From Leuctra nigra (lineage: Eukaryota > Arthropoda > Insecta > Plecoptera > Leuctridae), in NCBI GenBank assembly GCA_934045905.1, contig OW203766.1, positions 18,532,309 to 18,596,308 of the forward strand: a stretch of DNA of 64,000 nucleotides, read 5' to 3'. Position 1 is the stretch's first letter. Every line of letters begins with the position of its first letter. The translations under genes and the position numbers were made by a program. Shown here piece after piece: positions 1 to 11,480 of the stretch. The notes beneath the pieces were generated by a model. That model had not been told where the DNA came from. It made no database searches and worked only from the letters and a program-made list of their open reading frames with translations.

Positions 1-773
1 GGGAAGACAAAATGTTTTGGATTTATTTAGAGTAAGAAGATTATTATTTAACCAATGAAACACGGTTTGCATAGAATAGTTTGCCGAATGATAGACCTCA
101 TCCCTATTTAAACGTGTGGGAAGGGTGTTTGTAAGGGGGGGGGGGGATTGTCACCCGCCGACCCCCTGTTCACCCAATAATACACGAGACTATATTATTT
201 TTATCATTGAGTTTGAATTGATTAGTGAATTCATGATTGGGTACTTTTAGGAAATAATAAAATATCTTCACTGCGAATAAAATTCTACATTTTCTTCAAT
301 AGTTCCTAAAGCATCACATACATCAAAAAATGTTCATATAATATATTGCCAGTAAATATAATAGACAAAAATATTACAAATGTATTTAAAAAAAAACAAA
401 AAAACAGAACATGATAATATTACAATTTTACATTTGGTGTCAGAAAAAGGATTTCTTTGTAAATTAATGATTTATTGGCTTTTAAACCGTAATTTTTAAG
501 AAATACGGTTAGTGACCAAAAATGAAATAGCTAAAAACTTTCCTGAGCCTGTGTGGCCCAGGCCTGTATAGTTGGAGGCATCGTCTACAATATTTCGTAC
601 ACAAGTTTGTCCCACAATAACTGTCCTGTACTAACAGAGGCATTCTAAAAGATTTTCATTGTTAAAATTGCATTATTATTCGGAATCCACATTTTGATTT
701 AGAGTTTAGACTATCCAGGGGATCTTAATCTTCCCCTAATCTAGATCTTAATCTTATCTTGGAGAATTATCTT

Positions 774-961
774 AGGGCCGGTTTTTGTACCTCTTGCTAA
801 AGTTCTTGATAGCTAGCTAACATATAAAATTAGCAAGTAACCAATTTTATATTGATTTTATCCTCTAGCTAACACTATAAAGAAGTTAAAAGACGTTTGC
901 TAACACAATCTAGAACTCTATCCGGTAGCTAACTATAGCAAGAGGTGCAAAAACCGGCCCT
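774..961. repeat. Fold-back MITE
   Basis: Inverted ends agggccggtttttg..acctcttgct and agcaagaggtgcaaaaaccggccc enclose AT-rich sequence. There is no coding content. Confidence 0.7.
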
Positions 962-1328
962 TACGCCCCTTTAAGCTCTCAAGTCTGCTAAAGTCTTCGA
1001 CAAACCTAGGATTATAACACCCACTTGACAAACTGAAATATATTTGAGATTATACCTAGGATTATAACACCCACTTCGTCCTAGGAGTTATCATCCTAGA
1101 TTATACTTTTCGATTATAATAGGGAAGTGAAGTGACGTTTTGATTTTAGAATAATACATATTTTTTGAAGGTTGAGATGATGTTGAAGACAGATGTGGTA
1201 TTATTTTTGTTGTGTGATGAATAGTTTTCAAGGAACGAATTGACAAAGTTTGGAAGATTGTAACTGTCCATGAAACACAATTTGACGTCACACGCCGAGT
1301 CGGGTCGTATAGATAATGTTAGCCTTAA

Positions 1329-1526
1329 GCTGGCTTTCCATGATCCGTCATCTTCCGTCAACGTCCGACACCGTCCGACGAAAACGACCACGTGACCCCT
1401 CTCGACCAATCCCTCGCCGTCCGAGATTTTTGGGGATGGCTCTGATTGGTCGAGACGGGTCACGTGGTCGTTTTCGTCGGACGGTGTCGGACGTTGAAGG
1501 AAGATAACGGAGCATGGAAAGCCAGC
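1329..1526. repeat. Fold-back MITE
   Basis: Two arms of about 80 bases in inverted orientation (gctggctttccatg and catggaaagccagc outermost; ggtcacgtggtcgttttcg inside) surround a 35-base loop. It probably lies in the first intron of lipase 1. Confidence 0.75.
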
Positions 1527-1772
1527 ATTAGCCGGTTCTATGCATCCCGTAACACAGGGAACACGGCGTGTGACGTACAGCTTGTTTTTGCAGAGGAGGG
1601 ATTAATGTCGAAAACTAATAAATTAATTATGGGAAATATATGAATTAAAAAAATATATAAAATTTTACATTTCTCTTTGAGGCTTATTCTGTATATAAAC
1701 AAAATATAATCTCAACATTCACCTATTCCCCATTATTCTGTTATTATTTCAGTCCTGTTATTCTACTTGCAG

Positions 1773-4700
1773 AAGTACCAAGTGAATGCTCACTCAACGC
1801 TTCAAGCGTATGCTACGGGTACTTGGGATGTTTCTCCATGGCCTCCCCCTGGTTCACCCCTCTCCGTCCCTTCCCCATACCCGAACCCCCTGATGTCCTC
1901 CGTACCTCCTTCTACCTCTGCACTCGCGGTCAGCCAGCCCGCTATTACGTCACCAAGCTGCCGGACATCTCACTGAAAGGCTCGGACTTCTCGGGTGACA
2001 AACCCACGTTCTTCATCTGTCATGGATACGTTGATCGCTCAAATGATCTTTGGGTAGAAGAGCTCAAGGATTCGTTACTCTGGAAGGTAAGTTCACAGAC
2101 GGAATTTATTGAGCGAGCGTAGCGAGCGTCACCACGGTACTCTTAAGGCACTTTCTCTGTATGTTTTATTTTATTAATTTTGTTTTGTTTGTTTGTTTTT
2201 TGCCTGCACTGCCCAGGTCAAACCGCACAACCAATCGATCTGAAATTTTGCACACATACTAACGTAATCTATGCGGTCTCTGGGATCGCTTTTGATTGGT
2301 TCAAATTTAAAAAAAAAATATCTTTCGATTAGTTGGTCCAATCAATTTGAAATTTTTCAGAGTCATTGCAACCAACTGTGTCCCCAATCTTACAAAGTTA
2401 TAGCCAAATCCTCCCATTGGTTAAAATTTAAAACCATCTTTCCTGTGATTTTTGAAATTTAAACTAGAAACAATTGACCGATCAAATGAAAACTTTAGTT
2501 TATTTTTTTGCATATTTGAAGACTAATCTGTCGTTATTTTCAACATTTATTGTAATTTAAAGGACATTTTATTCTATAATCTTGAAATATTTGAAAAATC
2601 TATACTAAATTTTCATCCTTGCCTTCTTGATGCTTCAGTTCCAATTCCAAGTCCCAGAGCAGCTGATACTTGCAAACGCATATCAAATCGGAAGAAAATC
2701 AATATCGAAATGAATGTTTTTCCACTGCAACTGAATCTGATTTGCTTTATATACCAGAGTGTATAGATTGCTATTCTTAAGTTTCTATAGAAAACAGATA
2801 CTTTTATGTTGATTGAGTGTATCATATTTCAATTCAATATGGATGCTTAATTCAATTCAATATGACCGCTTTGACCTGGGTAGTGCAGGCAAAAAAACAC
2901 ACAGAGAAAGTGCCATAAGAGTACCATGGTGACACTCGCTTAATTACCTAATTATTGTAAACCTGCTAGCAGGAGGCCAGTGGAGGGTGCAACAAGAGCG
3001 CCTCTTTAGCCATTCGAGAAAACAAGGAACTCGACTGACCTCTGGTGGATTCTTTGGTACTAGAGATAGGGTGTATAATGGAGGAGAAGGGGGATATTTA
3101 TATAAATAAATTATATTATATTTTTAAGTTGTTTGTTATGGCTGAAAAAGTAAACTATGAACTAAATCTAAATTTCAATTGTTTCTCCTTTTTCACTGCC
3201 CTATGGAAGCACCAACTTCTAAATACAAAAGTGCATCTAAAAAGTTTCCTGTCAGAAGTGGCTCCATCACGTATCGCTTATTTGTTCGAATAGAGACAAG
3301 TAATAATGTTTCTGACAGAGTTCGTGAGAAGTGCATCAAATGTGTGTAGCTCATTGCGTCTTCCTGACAGTTCGACGCGAATGTCATCCTTGTGGACTGG
3401 CGCTACGGCGCCTGGAGTTTCAGCTATTTCCAGGCGATTTCCAACATCCGAGTCGTCGCCGCCGAAACTGTGAGGTGAGTGACAAACCATTACTGCCGTA
3501 ACTGTTACATATTGACCATTATTATTATTTTTTCTGGGGCTTAACGTCGCACTGTTTTGCTGCGAGGCTAATGGCGACGGATGAATGATTATGGGGATGA
3601 TTGGGAGATGATGGTGAAGAGTAGTTAAGGATGGGAGGTGGGAAGGAGGCGGCCGTGGCCTATTAGTAGGGTACCTTCCCAGCATTTGCCTGTCGACTGT
3701 GGGAATACCACGAAAAAACTCCAGTCAGGAAGGACGGGTCAGGAAGGGTCTCCGGAATACAAGTTCAGAGCGTTACCACTCAGCCATACCTGTTCCGTAA
3801 TTGACTATCAATTAAAGTGGATATCTCACTGTGATGTAAACCGCGTATGGAACCCGCGTATGGATCAAATTATCAATGTGCGAATGGGAAAAGACTTAAA
3901 TAGGTCTCTGCACATATGCAGAACGATCACGTGATTCATACGCGAGTTCCAGCCGCGGATTACAACAAAATGTGATACGCACTTCACCCGAATTGTCATG
4001 GTCGATACGTTTTTTTATCCGTAACACAGCAGATTACTTAATCCATTCGCCCAGAATGAAATCGTTCTTGATACTTTTCTATCAGCCCACTAAGACGCTA
4101 ATATATCTGCCCTGCAGTCGTGTCATTCTTTGGCTTCTTGTGCCTGTTATGAATTAATCGAAAAATTGGTATAGAAAAATATTTTGACCGCTTTCACAAT
4201 GCGTCTTTAAATGCTCGATAAACGCTCGTTTCAGATTTGCGACAGCTCAAGGTATATTATTTTTTAATCAGTTTCTAATATTTGAATTAAAACTGACTAA
4301 AAATGCACTTCTCGTGAATCGTATTGTTTTGTTTTGCACGAATTAACCAATGGATTTTTTGTCAGGTTATGCAAGTACATGATAAGTAACCATGGAGTCA
4401 GCCCATCCAGCTTTAACTTGATTGGTCACAGTCTTGGTGGCCAATTGGTCTCGCTCATAGGCAAAGGGATACCCGGTGTTGGCAGATTGATAGGTAAAGT
4501 AATTTAACATTGTAGCGCTGGGGGAGGGGAACGTACTGAACAAAACAAATAGTAGACATAATCAGTTAATCTAAAATTAGTTAATCCGACCCATGGAATT
4601 GCTCAAACCTTCAAGAAAGCCCAGGTGATGTAAATTGTACCTCTGGCGTTTTTATTTTACATAATTAAAGGTAATGTCGGTCGCCTTGAAACAACGGTCT

Positions 4701-7700
4701 TATAACCGTGCGATGTTGATTTTGCTTCTATTCCATTAAAAGAAAAAAAAATATGAGAGCAAATAGAGACGGACAGGAAAAATAGATTATTTGTACGCCT
4801 TTTCTGATGTTGATCATGTTTCTCTCTAGCTCTTGACCCCCCCCCCCCCCCCGGAGTTTCATTCGAATTCTTCGTGAAGGAAGTGCGTCTGGACATCAGC
4901 GACGCCAACTTCGTGACAATCATTCGCACTACCTACTACCCTCCGCCAATGCGCAGACGCCCCATCCAGATGTTGATAACGCACGGCCACGCAGACTTCT
5001 TCTTCAACGGAGGCTTTTTGCAACCTGGATGCCCGAAGTTACCTGAACATTTCCTGGACCAACACATGAACCTCAATTCGCTAAACAGTCTGATCAGCCT
5101 TGCATTTGATAGTAGGTTTAGATAAATAGTTCTAACCAAGGACATACATTTTAAATCTAATACTCTACCCCGAGGTGGGATTCTATAACAACATTGCGAT
5201 CGCTTAGCAATTTCTTCCATAAGGATTAACATTGAAATAATTGCTAAGCGGTCGCAATGGAGTTATAGAATCAGGGCCCCGGCCATGTTAAATAATGCAT
5301 TTTTAGGTGCATGTAATGATATACTGGTTCATTATACATTCCTGATTTTTTAAAAATATTGATTGAATAGACTTTGATCTTAAAACGTGTTGGAGGGATT
5401 TTTCATGAAGGTAAATGTTAAGGTTTTATAATTTTTTAACAAGTCATACATTTTATGTAATTTTAATTGTTACGCACTTAATATTTTTTGAACCACATTC
5501 AATTTTAAAATTTTGTTCTAAAATACACGTGTGTACATTGTCTCCATAGGAGTAGGTGGTAGAAGAAAAAATAATGAAGTTATCTGGAAAATTGTAGAAG
5601 TTATGTGTGCCTAAGTGGAAAGAAGAAGGTTCCGTGTATATTGACTATAGGTTGAAAGTAGGTTAACGAACACATTTACACAAGCATAATACAACTATGA
5701 AAATGTCATAAACAAACATTTTGTCACTAAAAGATCAAGTACAATCCTTTTATATGCTGAAATATTATTAAAAAGTGAAAATTGCCATCTCAGAAAAAAA
5801 TACGCGTGCTTCAGAAAATTTTGAAAACTTATAAAATGCAATAAAAATACTTTGGGGCAATAGAAAATTAAGTAGCAATACATTTTTATGCTAAAATAAT
5901 ATCAGACAAAAATTATAAAATTAATTTAAAAAGAATGAAAATGGGCTTCCCATATTTTGCCTCTCACTAACATTAATTGTACAAATTCAGTTTTGACTAA
6001 AACATTAATATCTCTTTTAAAATTTGGCTCTCTTTTCAGTAAATGCTCATACCTATTGACAAATATGAATATTAAAAAGACACACAAGGATCTGGCTAAC
6101 AAGGACCTATGTTTGTTTGACAAGGAACCAATTGCTGCTGATCCTGTGATGTTTGCTTTTGGGTTTGTATTGTTTTGTACAAATTAATCGGTACTATATT
6201 ATATTGCACTTGTGGCCCTAGTATCAAATAAGTAAAAGTAAAATAAATAATACATAAATAAAATAATAAATGAATAAATAAATAAATATAGATAAATTAT
6301 ATAAATAATAAAATAAAATAAATAATAATGTAATAATGATGTAAAAAATAAATAAGTAAGTGATTAAATTAATCCAGAGTGTATAAAAATTGAAAAGTTG
6401 CAAAGAAAATCAGAAATAGATTCTGTATTTGTGGATCATGTTTGGTTGAAGATGTTGCTCGTATAGGTGCTCGCTTGTCAACGCTTTACACTGAGCTATC
6501 TCCTAATAGGTTGTTCACATTTCGCTCTCCATGATGATTGTGATAGCTGTTTGATGTTACAGCTGTTGGAACTTACGTTAATTGTGGCCATCAACGCGCC
6601 ATATTCTACTTCATTGAGACGTTAAGAATCAATTGCACTTTCTGGGGACACAAAACGTTGACGTAAGTTTCACAGTCACTGTCTTACGATACTTGGATCA
6701 TTCATTCATAAACAATATAAATATGCGATCTATTTTCTCATTGTATTTGTACTATTTCACCATATTTTGCGCGTGGCTTGAAGAGTTTTTTAAACGATTT
6801 TTATCTATATCTTTTACCAAAGTAATTGTTAATAAAATAAGGCTTCGTACGAGTATTCAGAACTGTTTAATGAAAATAATTTCATAGTTTGGAATGGTTT
6901 ATTAGTTTTATTTTGTCCTACAGATGTTTAGTGCCATATTTTTACAAATTTTCTGGCACTAAACATCTGTAGGACAAAATAAAACTAATAGACCGTTCCA
7001 AACTATGAAATTATTTTCATTAAACAGTTCTGAATACTCGTACGAAGCCTTATTTTATTAACAATTACTTTGGTAAAGATATTGATAAAAATCGATTAAA
7101 AAATTCTTCAAGGTCAAACTCACTACTCAGCCGTCTTAACAGTACTTAATCGATCTATCTTTATTATGATACGATCTAAAAATATATCACATTGACAATA
7201 ATATCCACTATTTCAGCAATTGGTAAGGTAATGCAGTCAATATTGGACCGGCGCCCTAAATGAACCGGGTTATACATTTCCCGTCGGAGTATTCGCGTTT
7301 TCGAGCAAAGGGGGCACACTCTAGTGTGTGAAAGTATAAGTGCTGTAGAAGTAATCGTTTTCGTTTCGGCCACGGCCGCCATTTTTATTGATGTTGGCAA
7401 TGTCAATGTCATTTTAATCAGAAAGGCAGTACCTACCTACTTATTATCTTCGGAAATGACCCACAATGGTAAAGAATCTGATAGAAAACATAAATTGAAG
7501 TCTAATCACTACTCACAAGTTATTCCACTTCACTCACACTTCGATTCCGCACAAAACGGCCATGACACCAAACCAACGTCAACAACAACAAACCAATGCG
7601 CATAACCATGACAATTGCGTGTCGCGGTTGTTATAGACGCATTGTCAGTGCTGGTCAGTGCTGCCATCTGGTCAGCCCGAAAACGCGAATAGTCGTGAAT

Positions 7701-8884
7701 AGTACCGTAGAGGTGTGATCCTTAATCCCATTAAACTATCTTTAACATTTTGTTAAAAATATGTTCTTAACTCTTGGGCCCTACTTTCTACTTACGACGA
7801 GAAATGTCCATTTAGCTCCGATCCAATATTGACAACCTTACCCTAACGGATATCATGAAATGTTTGATATTCTTCAGGAAACGGACCGCCTGTACATCTA
7901 AGACCTGCTCGCCAATGGGTCTGGAGGCGAGCTCCTATCCTGGCAGAGGAATTTTTCACATCGTCACCAAAAGCAAACGTCCTTTCTGTAGTGAGTTTTC
8001 TGTAAAACTGCGGTATAACGGATAAACAGGAATCCGCGTATGAATCACGTGATCGTTCTGCACATGTGCAGAGATATATTTTACTCATTGTACACTCGAC
8101 AATTCATAAAACGGTATTTGAAAGAAATGGATTGTCTGAAAAAAATGTGATGACATCATCTGATGAAGTCTATACTTACTCGTCATCTACCTCTAGTAGG
8201 TGAGCTCTGATTTCATTGATAATAACAAGGATTGTTTGTCAATGAACCTGACCACCAGCCAATCCGTTTCGTTCAAGTACCGTTTTATGAATTGTCGAGT
8301 GTACATGCGAACATTAATCATTTGGTCCATACGCAGTTTCCAACCCAGTGAGATGCCATCTTTCGTCGATGGTCGATACGTTGCTTTATGCGTAACACGG
8401 CAGTATATAGTTCCTCTCCATGAATTAAACGGTAGAAATAAGTTTCAGGAACGAATCTTTGCTTGAATAAAATATGCAAGTTTATTTATTTATTTATTTC
8501 CATCCCCTGTAGGTCACGAACTGATCCCATTTTATCAGAATATATGCGTATATACCATGATCGATTTCACTGTATACTCGATTACGTAATCTTTGGACTG
8601 GACCATTCCTTAAATAACTGATTAAATTTTATTCCATTTCGTAGACATTTCTGGCATATCAATTTTATCAATTTACTCAAGGTTTACAGTTTTATTTTCA
8701 GAAATCTTAAAAAGAAAAGTCTTGAATAAATCAATTGACTAATAAAGTCTCATAAATTTAGACCCTCGTTACTCTCATTTTATACCTAACTATTAATACC
8801 TAATACCTAATTATGTATATTTTCTTATCTACAGTTCCCGATCCATCTAGCGACACTCTAATGAAGAAGTATCGCCAAGGATAG
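1773..8884 (+). CDS. Lipase 1: secreted pancreatic-lipase-family enzyme, first exon missing
   Basis: Seven exons join with matching phases: 1773-2086, 3371-3474, 4366-4493, 4830-5111, 6563-6662, 7878-7990 and 8835-8884 (stop TAG), giving 363 aa. The exon at 1773 follows a good acceptor (ttctacttgcag). It enters in phase 1, as in the two paralogues, so a signal-peptide exon must precede it; I found none in 1-1750. What is seen: N-terminal CYGYLGCFSMASPW, oxyanion-region ICHGY, nucleophile elbow GHSLGG (Ser about residue 162), ALDP (Asp about 185), NGGFLQPGC, and the catalytic His in CGHQR (about 286). A lid-like loop lies between the two Cys. There is no PLAT domain, as is usual in insect members. 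Known of the family: hydrolysis of triacylglycerol or phospholipid ester bonds outside the cell. Oddities: a run of 16 C encodes five prolines directly after the catalytic Asp, and the elbow is GHSLGGQ rather than GHSLGAH. Substrate is not determined. Confidence 0.9.
2111..2940. mobile_element. Non-autonomous element with about 70-bp terminal inverted repeats
   Basis: The left end (agcgagcgtcaccacggtac, ggcactttctctg, gcctgcactgcccaggtcaaa) is mirrored at the right end by tttgacctgggtagtgcaggc through gtaccatggtgacactcgct. It has no open frame of note. Related ends occur near 18090, 21738, 24840 and 39840. It sits in lipase 1 intron 2. Confidence 0.75.
2960..3300. repeat. Interspersed repeat, also at 29790-30090 in opposite orientation
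   Basis: The segments cctctggtggattctttggta, ttcaattgtttctcctttttc and agtggctccatcacgtatc all recur in reverse complement and inverted order at 29790-30090. It is a noncoding transposon relic. Confidence 0.65.
3531..3791 (-). mobile_element. tRNA-derived SINE, copy 1
   Basis: Same family as 17411-17648 in reverse: it starts with ggggcttaacgtcgcactg, passes ccttcccagcatttgcctg and ends at the tRNA-like head (gagcgttaccactcagcc). It lies in lipase 1 intron 3. Confidence 0.75.
5168..5282. repeat. Fold-back MITE
   Basis: The arms attctataacaacattgcgatcgctta and the inverted taagcggtcgcaatggagttatagaat enclose 40 bases. It lies just after exon 5 of lipase 1. Confidence 0.65.
6230..6362. repeat. 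AT-rich (taaa)n-like low-complexity tract
   Basis: About 130 bases consist of ataaataaataa-type repeats in lipase 1 intron 5. Confidence 0.8.
6778..7112. repeat. Long near-perfect hairpin, 158-nt arms
   Basis: The left arm 6778-6935 and right arm 6955-7112 are inverted copies with few mismatches, around a 19-nt loop. It starts about 115 bases after exon 6 of lipase 1, so it would be transcribed in the intron and fold as a long stem. Confidence 0.9.
8040..8300. repeat. Fold-back transposon relic
   Basis: The segment cgacaattcataaaacggta is inverted as taccgttttatgaattgtcg about 150 bases later. Related sequence lies at 30735-30950 in lipase 3 intron 1 and in part at 15240-15420. It is in the last intron of lipase 1. 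Confidence 0.6.
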
Positions 8885-8990
8885 ACTCATCATCTGATAC
8901 ATCATCATCTGATACATCATCATCTGATACATCATCATCTGATACATCATCTTCTGATACATCATCTTCTGATACATCATCACTTAGGAC
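8885..8990. repeat. 15-bp tandem repeat in the lipase 1 3' UTR
   Basis: About seven copies of catcatctgatacat begin directly after the lipase 1 stop codon. The - strand translation (DVSDD repeats) is a by-product of the 15-bp period. Confidence 0.9.
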
Positions 8991-9233
8991 TTGCAATTGA
9001 CTCTGCAACATAATTTCCCAACTGTTCTCTGAAACACACATTTAAACACACACATCGCTTTTAATGTGATATTGTACCAAGCTGATTTCAATATAATTGT
9101 GTGTCCTTTAAAAATGTGAATCTTAAGAATCTTTTGGTTTATCCACGGACTTAATAAATACTGTGAGCTTGAATTCGTCAATATTTGTTGAATTGATTGC
9201 ATGATTATAGGTATGTGGTTGGTTGATTCTTGT

Positions 9234-9239
9234 AATAAA
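9234..9239 (+). promoter_or_regulatory. Candidate poly(A) signal of lipase 1
   Basis: An AATAAA lies 350 bases after the lipase 1 stop and is the first clear one in that stretch. The predicted 3' UTR would contain the 15-bp repeat at 8885-8990. Confidence 0.4.
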
Positions 9240-10080
9240 CCTCAACTCCACAAACTCCCCATTTACTTTTCCCTCTGTGTTGTCTGATAATCAAGTTTTT
9301 GAATAATACGAGTGATCGATGTCTTGAAACCCGATGGTCTTATTTTGTGAATTGTACCTAATACTTACCTAGTATTGTAATTTAATTTCATGAAATTGTT
9401 TTATCCATTTTCATTTATTTTATATTTGTCCCCAAATGTCCCCAAAATGACCATTATCAAGAATGTTTGAGATTTTTTAAAAAAAAATCTCTTCTATAAA
9501 AATGCAGTTATAATAAAGAAAACACTCACTCAAAATGTTGATTCAGTAAAGAATTGTGAAGATGTATACTACTTTATTCTGTGTGATAACTTGATTTTGA
9601 ATAGCTATCAAAATGTTTGTATGGCAGAGTAAATGCGCAGCTTGATCTCGTTATGACATTGTTGCAGAGTGTATAAATATATTTAAAAGTTCTCTGTTGC
9701 ATATTTGTATTTGCAAGTAGGGCCCTGGTCAAACCGTTCAACCGGTCAAACCGTTTAACCAATCAATCATACATTTTTCTCACATACAAATGTTATCTGT
9801 ACGGTCTTATGAATAGTACTTAGTATATTATAGGATTTTTTATTAAATTTAAACTTGGACCGTTTGACAGATCAACTTCAAATTTTGCATGATCATCGGG
9901 GCCAATATTTTATTTGTTTCTGACAATTTTTAGACTAATATGTCGTTAACTTAAAAAGTTATTGATATTTTACGGACCATTGATGGTTTATAGATTGATG
10001 TAACCTAGTTTTAAAAACAAATTAAAAGCACATAAAAACACTTCATCTGCCTTATGAAGATAGTCGAAGCACCATCCATA
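9240..10080. other. Gene-free stretch between lipases 1 and 2
   Basis: AT-rich sequence without a supportable exon. About 9720-9990 resembles the transposon body at 21800-22200 (gatcaacttcaaattttgcatg, gacaatttttagactaat). Confidence 0.5.
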
Positions 10081-10159
10081 GAATGCACCATCAAAGTATA
10101 GCTCTTAATATGATTTTAATTTGTTTTGAATACCAGGTTTCATTCGTTTTCAATTATTC

Positions 10160-10350
10160 CATTCCATCGTCATTGGAATCATTTGATGCCATTCCATCGT
10201 CATTGGAATCATTTGATGCCATTCTATCGTCATTGGAATCATTTGATGCCATTCCATCGTCATTGGAATCATTTGATGCCATTCTATCGTCATTGGAATC
10301 ATTGGATGTCATTCAAAAGTCATTAGAATCATTTGATTCCATTGTTTTAG
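10160..10350. repeat. 30-bp minisatellite
   Basis: About six copies of a 30-base unit (cattccatcgtcattgg plus aatcatttgatgc). The two + frames SSLESFDA and RHWNHLMP are both open because the period is a multiple of three. No start, splice or neighbour supports a gene. The unit is 1.1 kb upstream of lipase 2. Confidence 0.9.
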
Positions 10351-10967
10351 AATTTTAAAGATTTCATGTGCCGTTTTGATTCACTTGTGAATATATTGCG
10401 GTATATTGTTGTTTTTTAATTTCACTTTGTAGTTGTATTGATTTTAATTTAAGTTATTTTATTGCCACAATGTGGAATGTGTTCTGTTGTGAATAAATAA
10501 TTTAAACAAATCATAGATAAATTGATTTGAATTGTTTTATAATCTCTGAAAATTTTACTCCCACCACTAGAAACATAGATTTATTTAAGCACACGTATTT
10601 GACATAATTTGCTTTTCAAATCTAAATATTTCTTGAAACTTTGTGTTGGTCACACTAAGGATTTTGGAATCATCAGGGACCAACTTAAAACTGACAATTA
10701 AAGGATTTTTATAACTTTATACGCAATTAATAAATAAATACACTGTAAGGGTATGATCTAAATAATATGAAAGACAAGGAGTATTAAATGCTGTGGCATT
10801 CAACCACATAATTTCGTTAATTTCACGCAGAATGATTTGTTGGTGTTACGTACATCTCTTGTTTGGAAAGTATTTATAAATGCAACAAACATATTCTAAT
10901 TTATTTGTCATAAAATATATTTTGCATAAGATAAAATATCCCAAGAAACATACTGTTGTGCAACATT

Positions 10968-11103
10968 CAGGGCCAGTTTTTCAATACTCTTTTAAACCAG
11001 TAGTTAAGATAAACTGTCATTCAAGGAACGTCATTGATTGTTGCCATGTCAATGTCCTGATCAACTGTTAAAATTTTAGTAAAGTATTGAAATACTGGTC
11101 CTT
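10968..11103. repeat. Fold-back MITE
   Basis: The ends agggccagtttttcaatact and agtattgaaatactggtcct are inverted. It lies 380 bases upstream of the lipase 2 ATG. Confidence 0.7.
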
Positions 11104-11431
11104 AGGTGTGAATGACTTCGATAATTAACATACAAATGCAATATTTATTGAATTTTAAGAGTCCTTTGTAATCATCATGTAATTTTAGATTATAAATCAC
11201 CAAACATTGTTCTAATATGTTCTACCATATGTTCTAACCAAAACATTTATTTACATTCTATCCACCGAATTAATACGTTACTGTTGAACGCATTATACAC
11301 AGTGACGTTATAATTTGCACAGCCATGGCCTCGACTGGAGGGCGTCTGCGAGAACAATGATGCAATTAGGCGGTGTATTTGTCCAAACATTTTGCAGACA
11401 ACCGACGCAGAAGTGTCATTGACAGGAGGGG

Positions 11432-11438
11432 TATAAAA
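11432..11438 (+). promoter_or_regulatory. TATA box of lipase 2
   Basis: The sequence gtataaaag lies 43-50 bases before the lipase 2 ATG. This implies a start of transcription near 11460 and a 5' UTR of only about 20 bases. It is the only clear TATA box placed at any of the three lipase genes. Confidence 0.65.
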
Positions 11439-11480
11439 GTGCAGGACTGCTCACATCATGTACTTTGACAATTCGGCGCG

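Noticed and set aside
1..1750. Signal-peptide exon of lipase 1 inside the window
   Set aside because: No ATG followed by a hydrophobic frame ends at a phase 1 donor here; the donor-like gtaagg near 129 is preceded by a stop.
8847..9041. Acidic DVSDD repeat protein on the - strand
   Set aside because: Antisense translation of the 15-bp repeat in the lipase 1 3' UTR.
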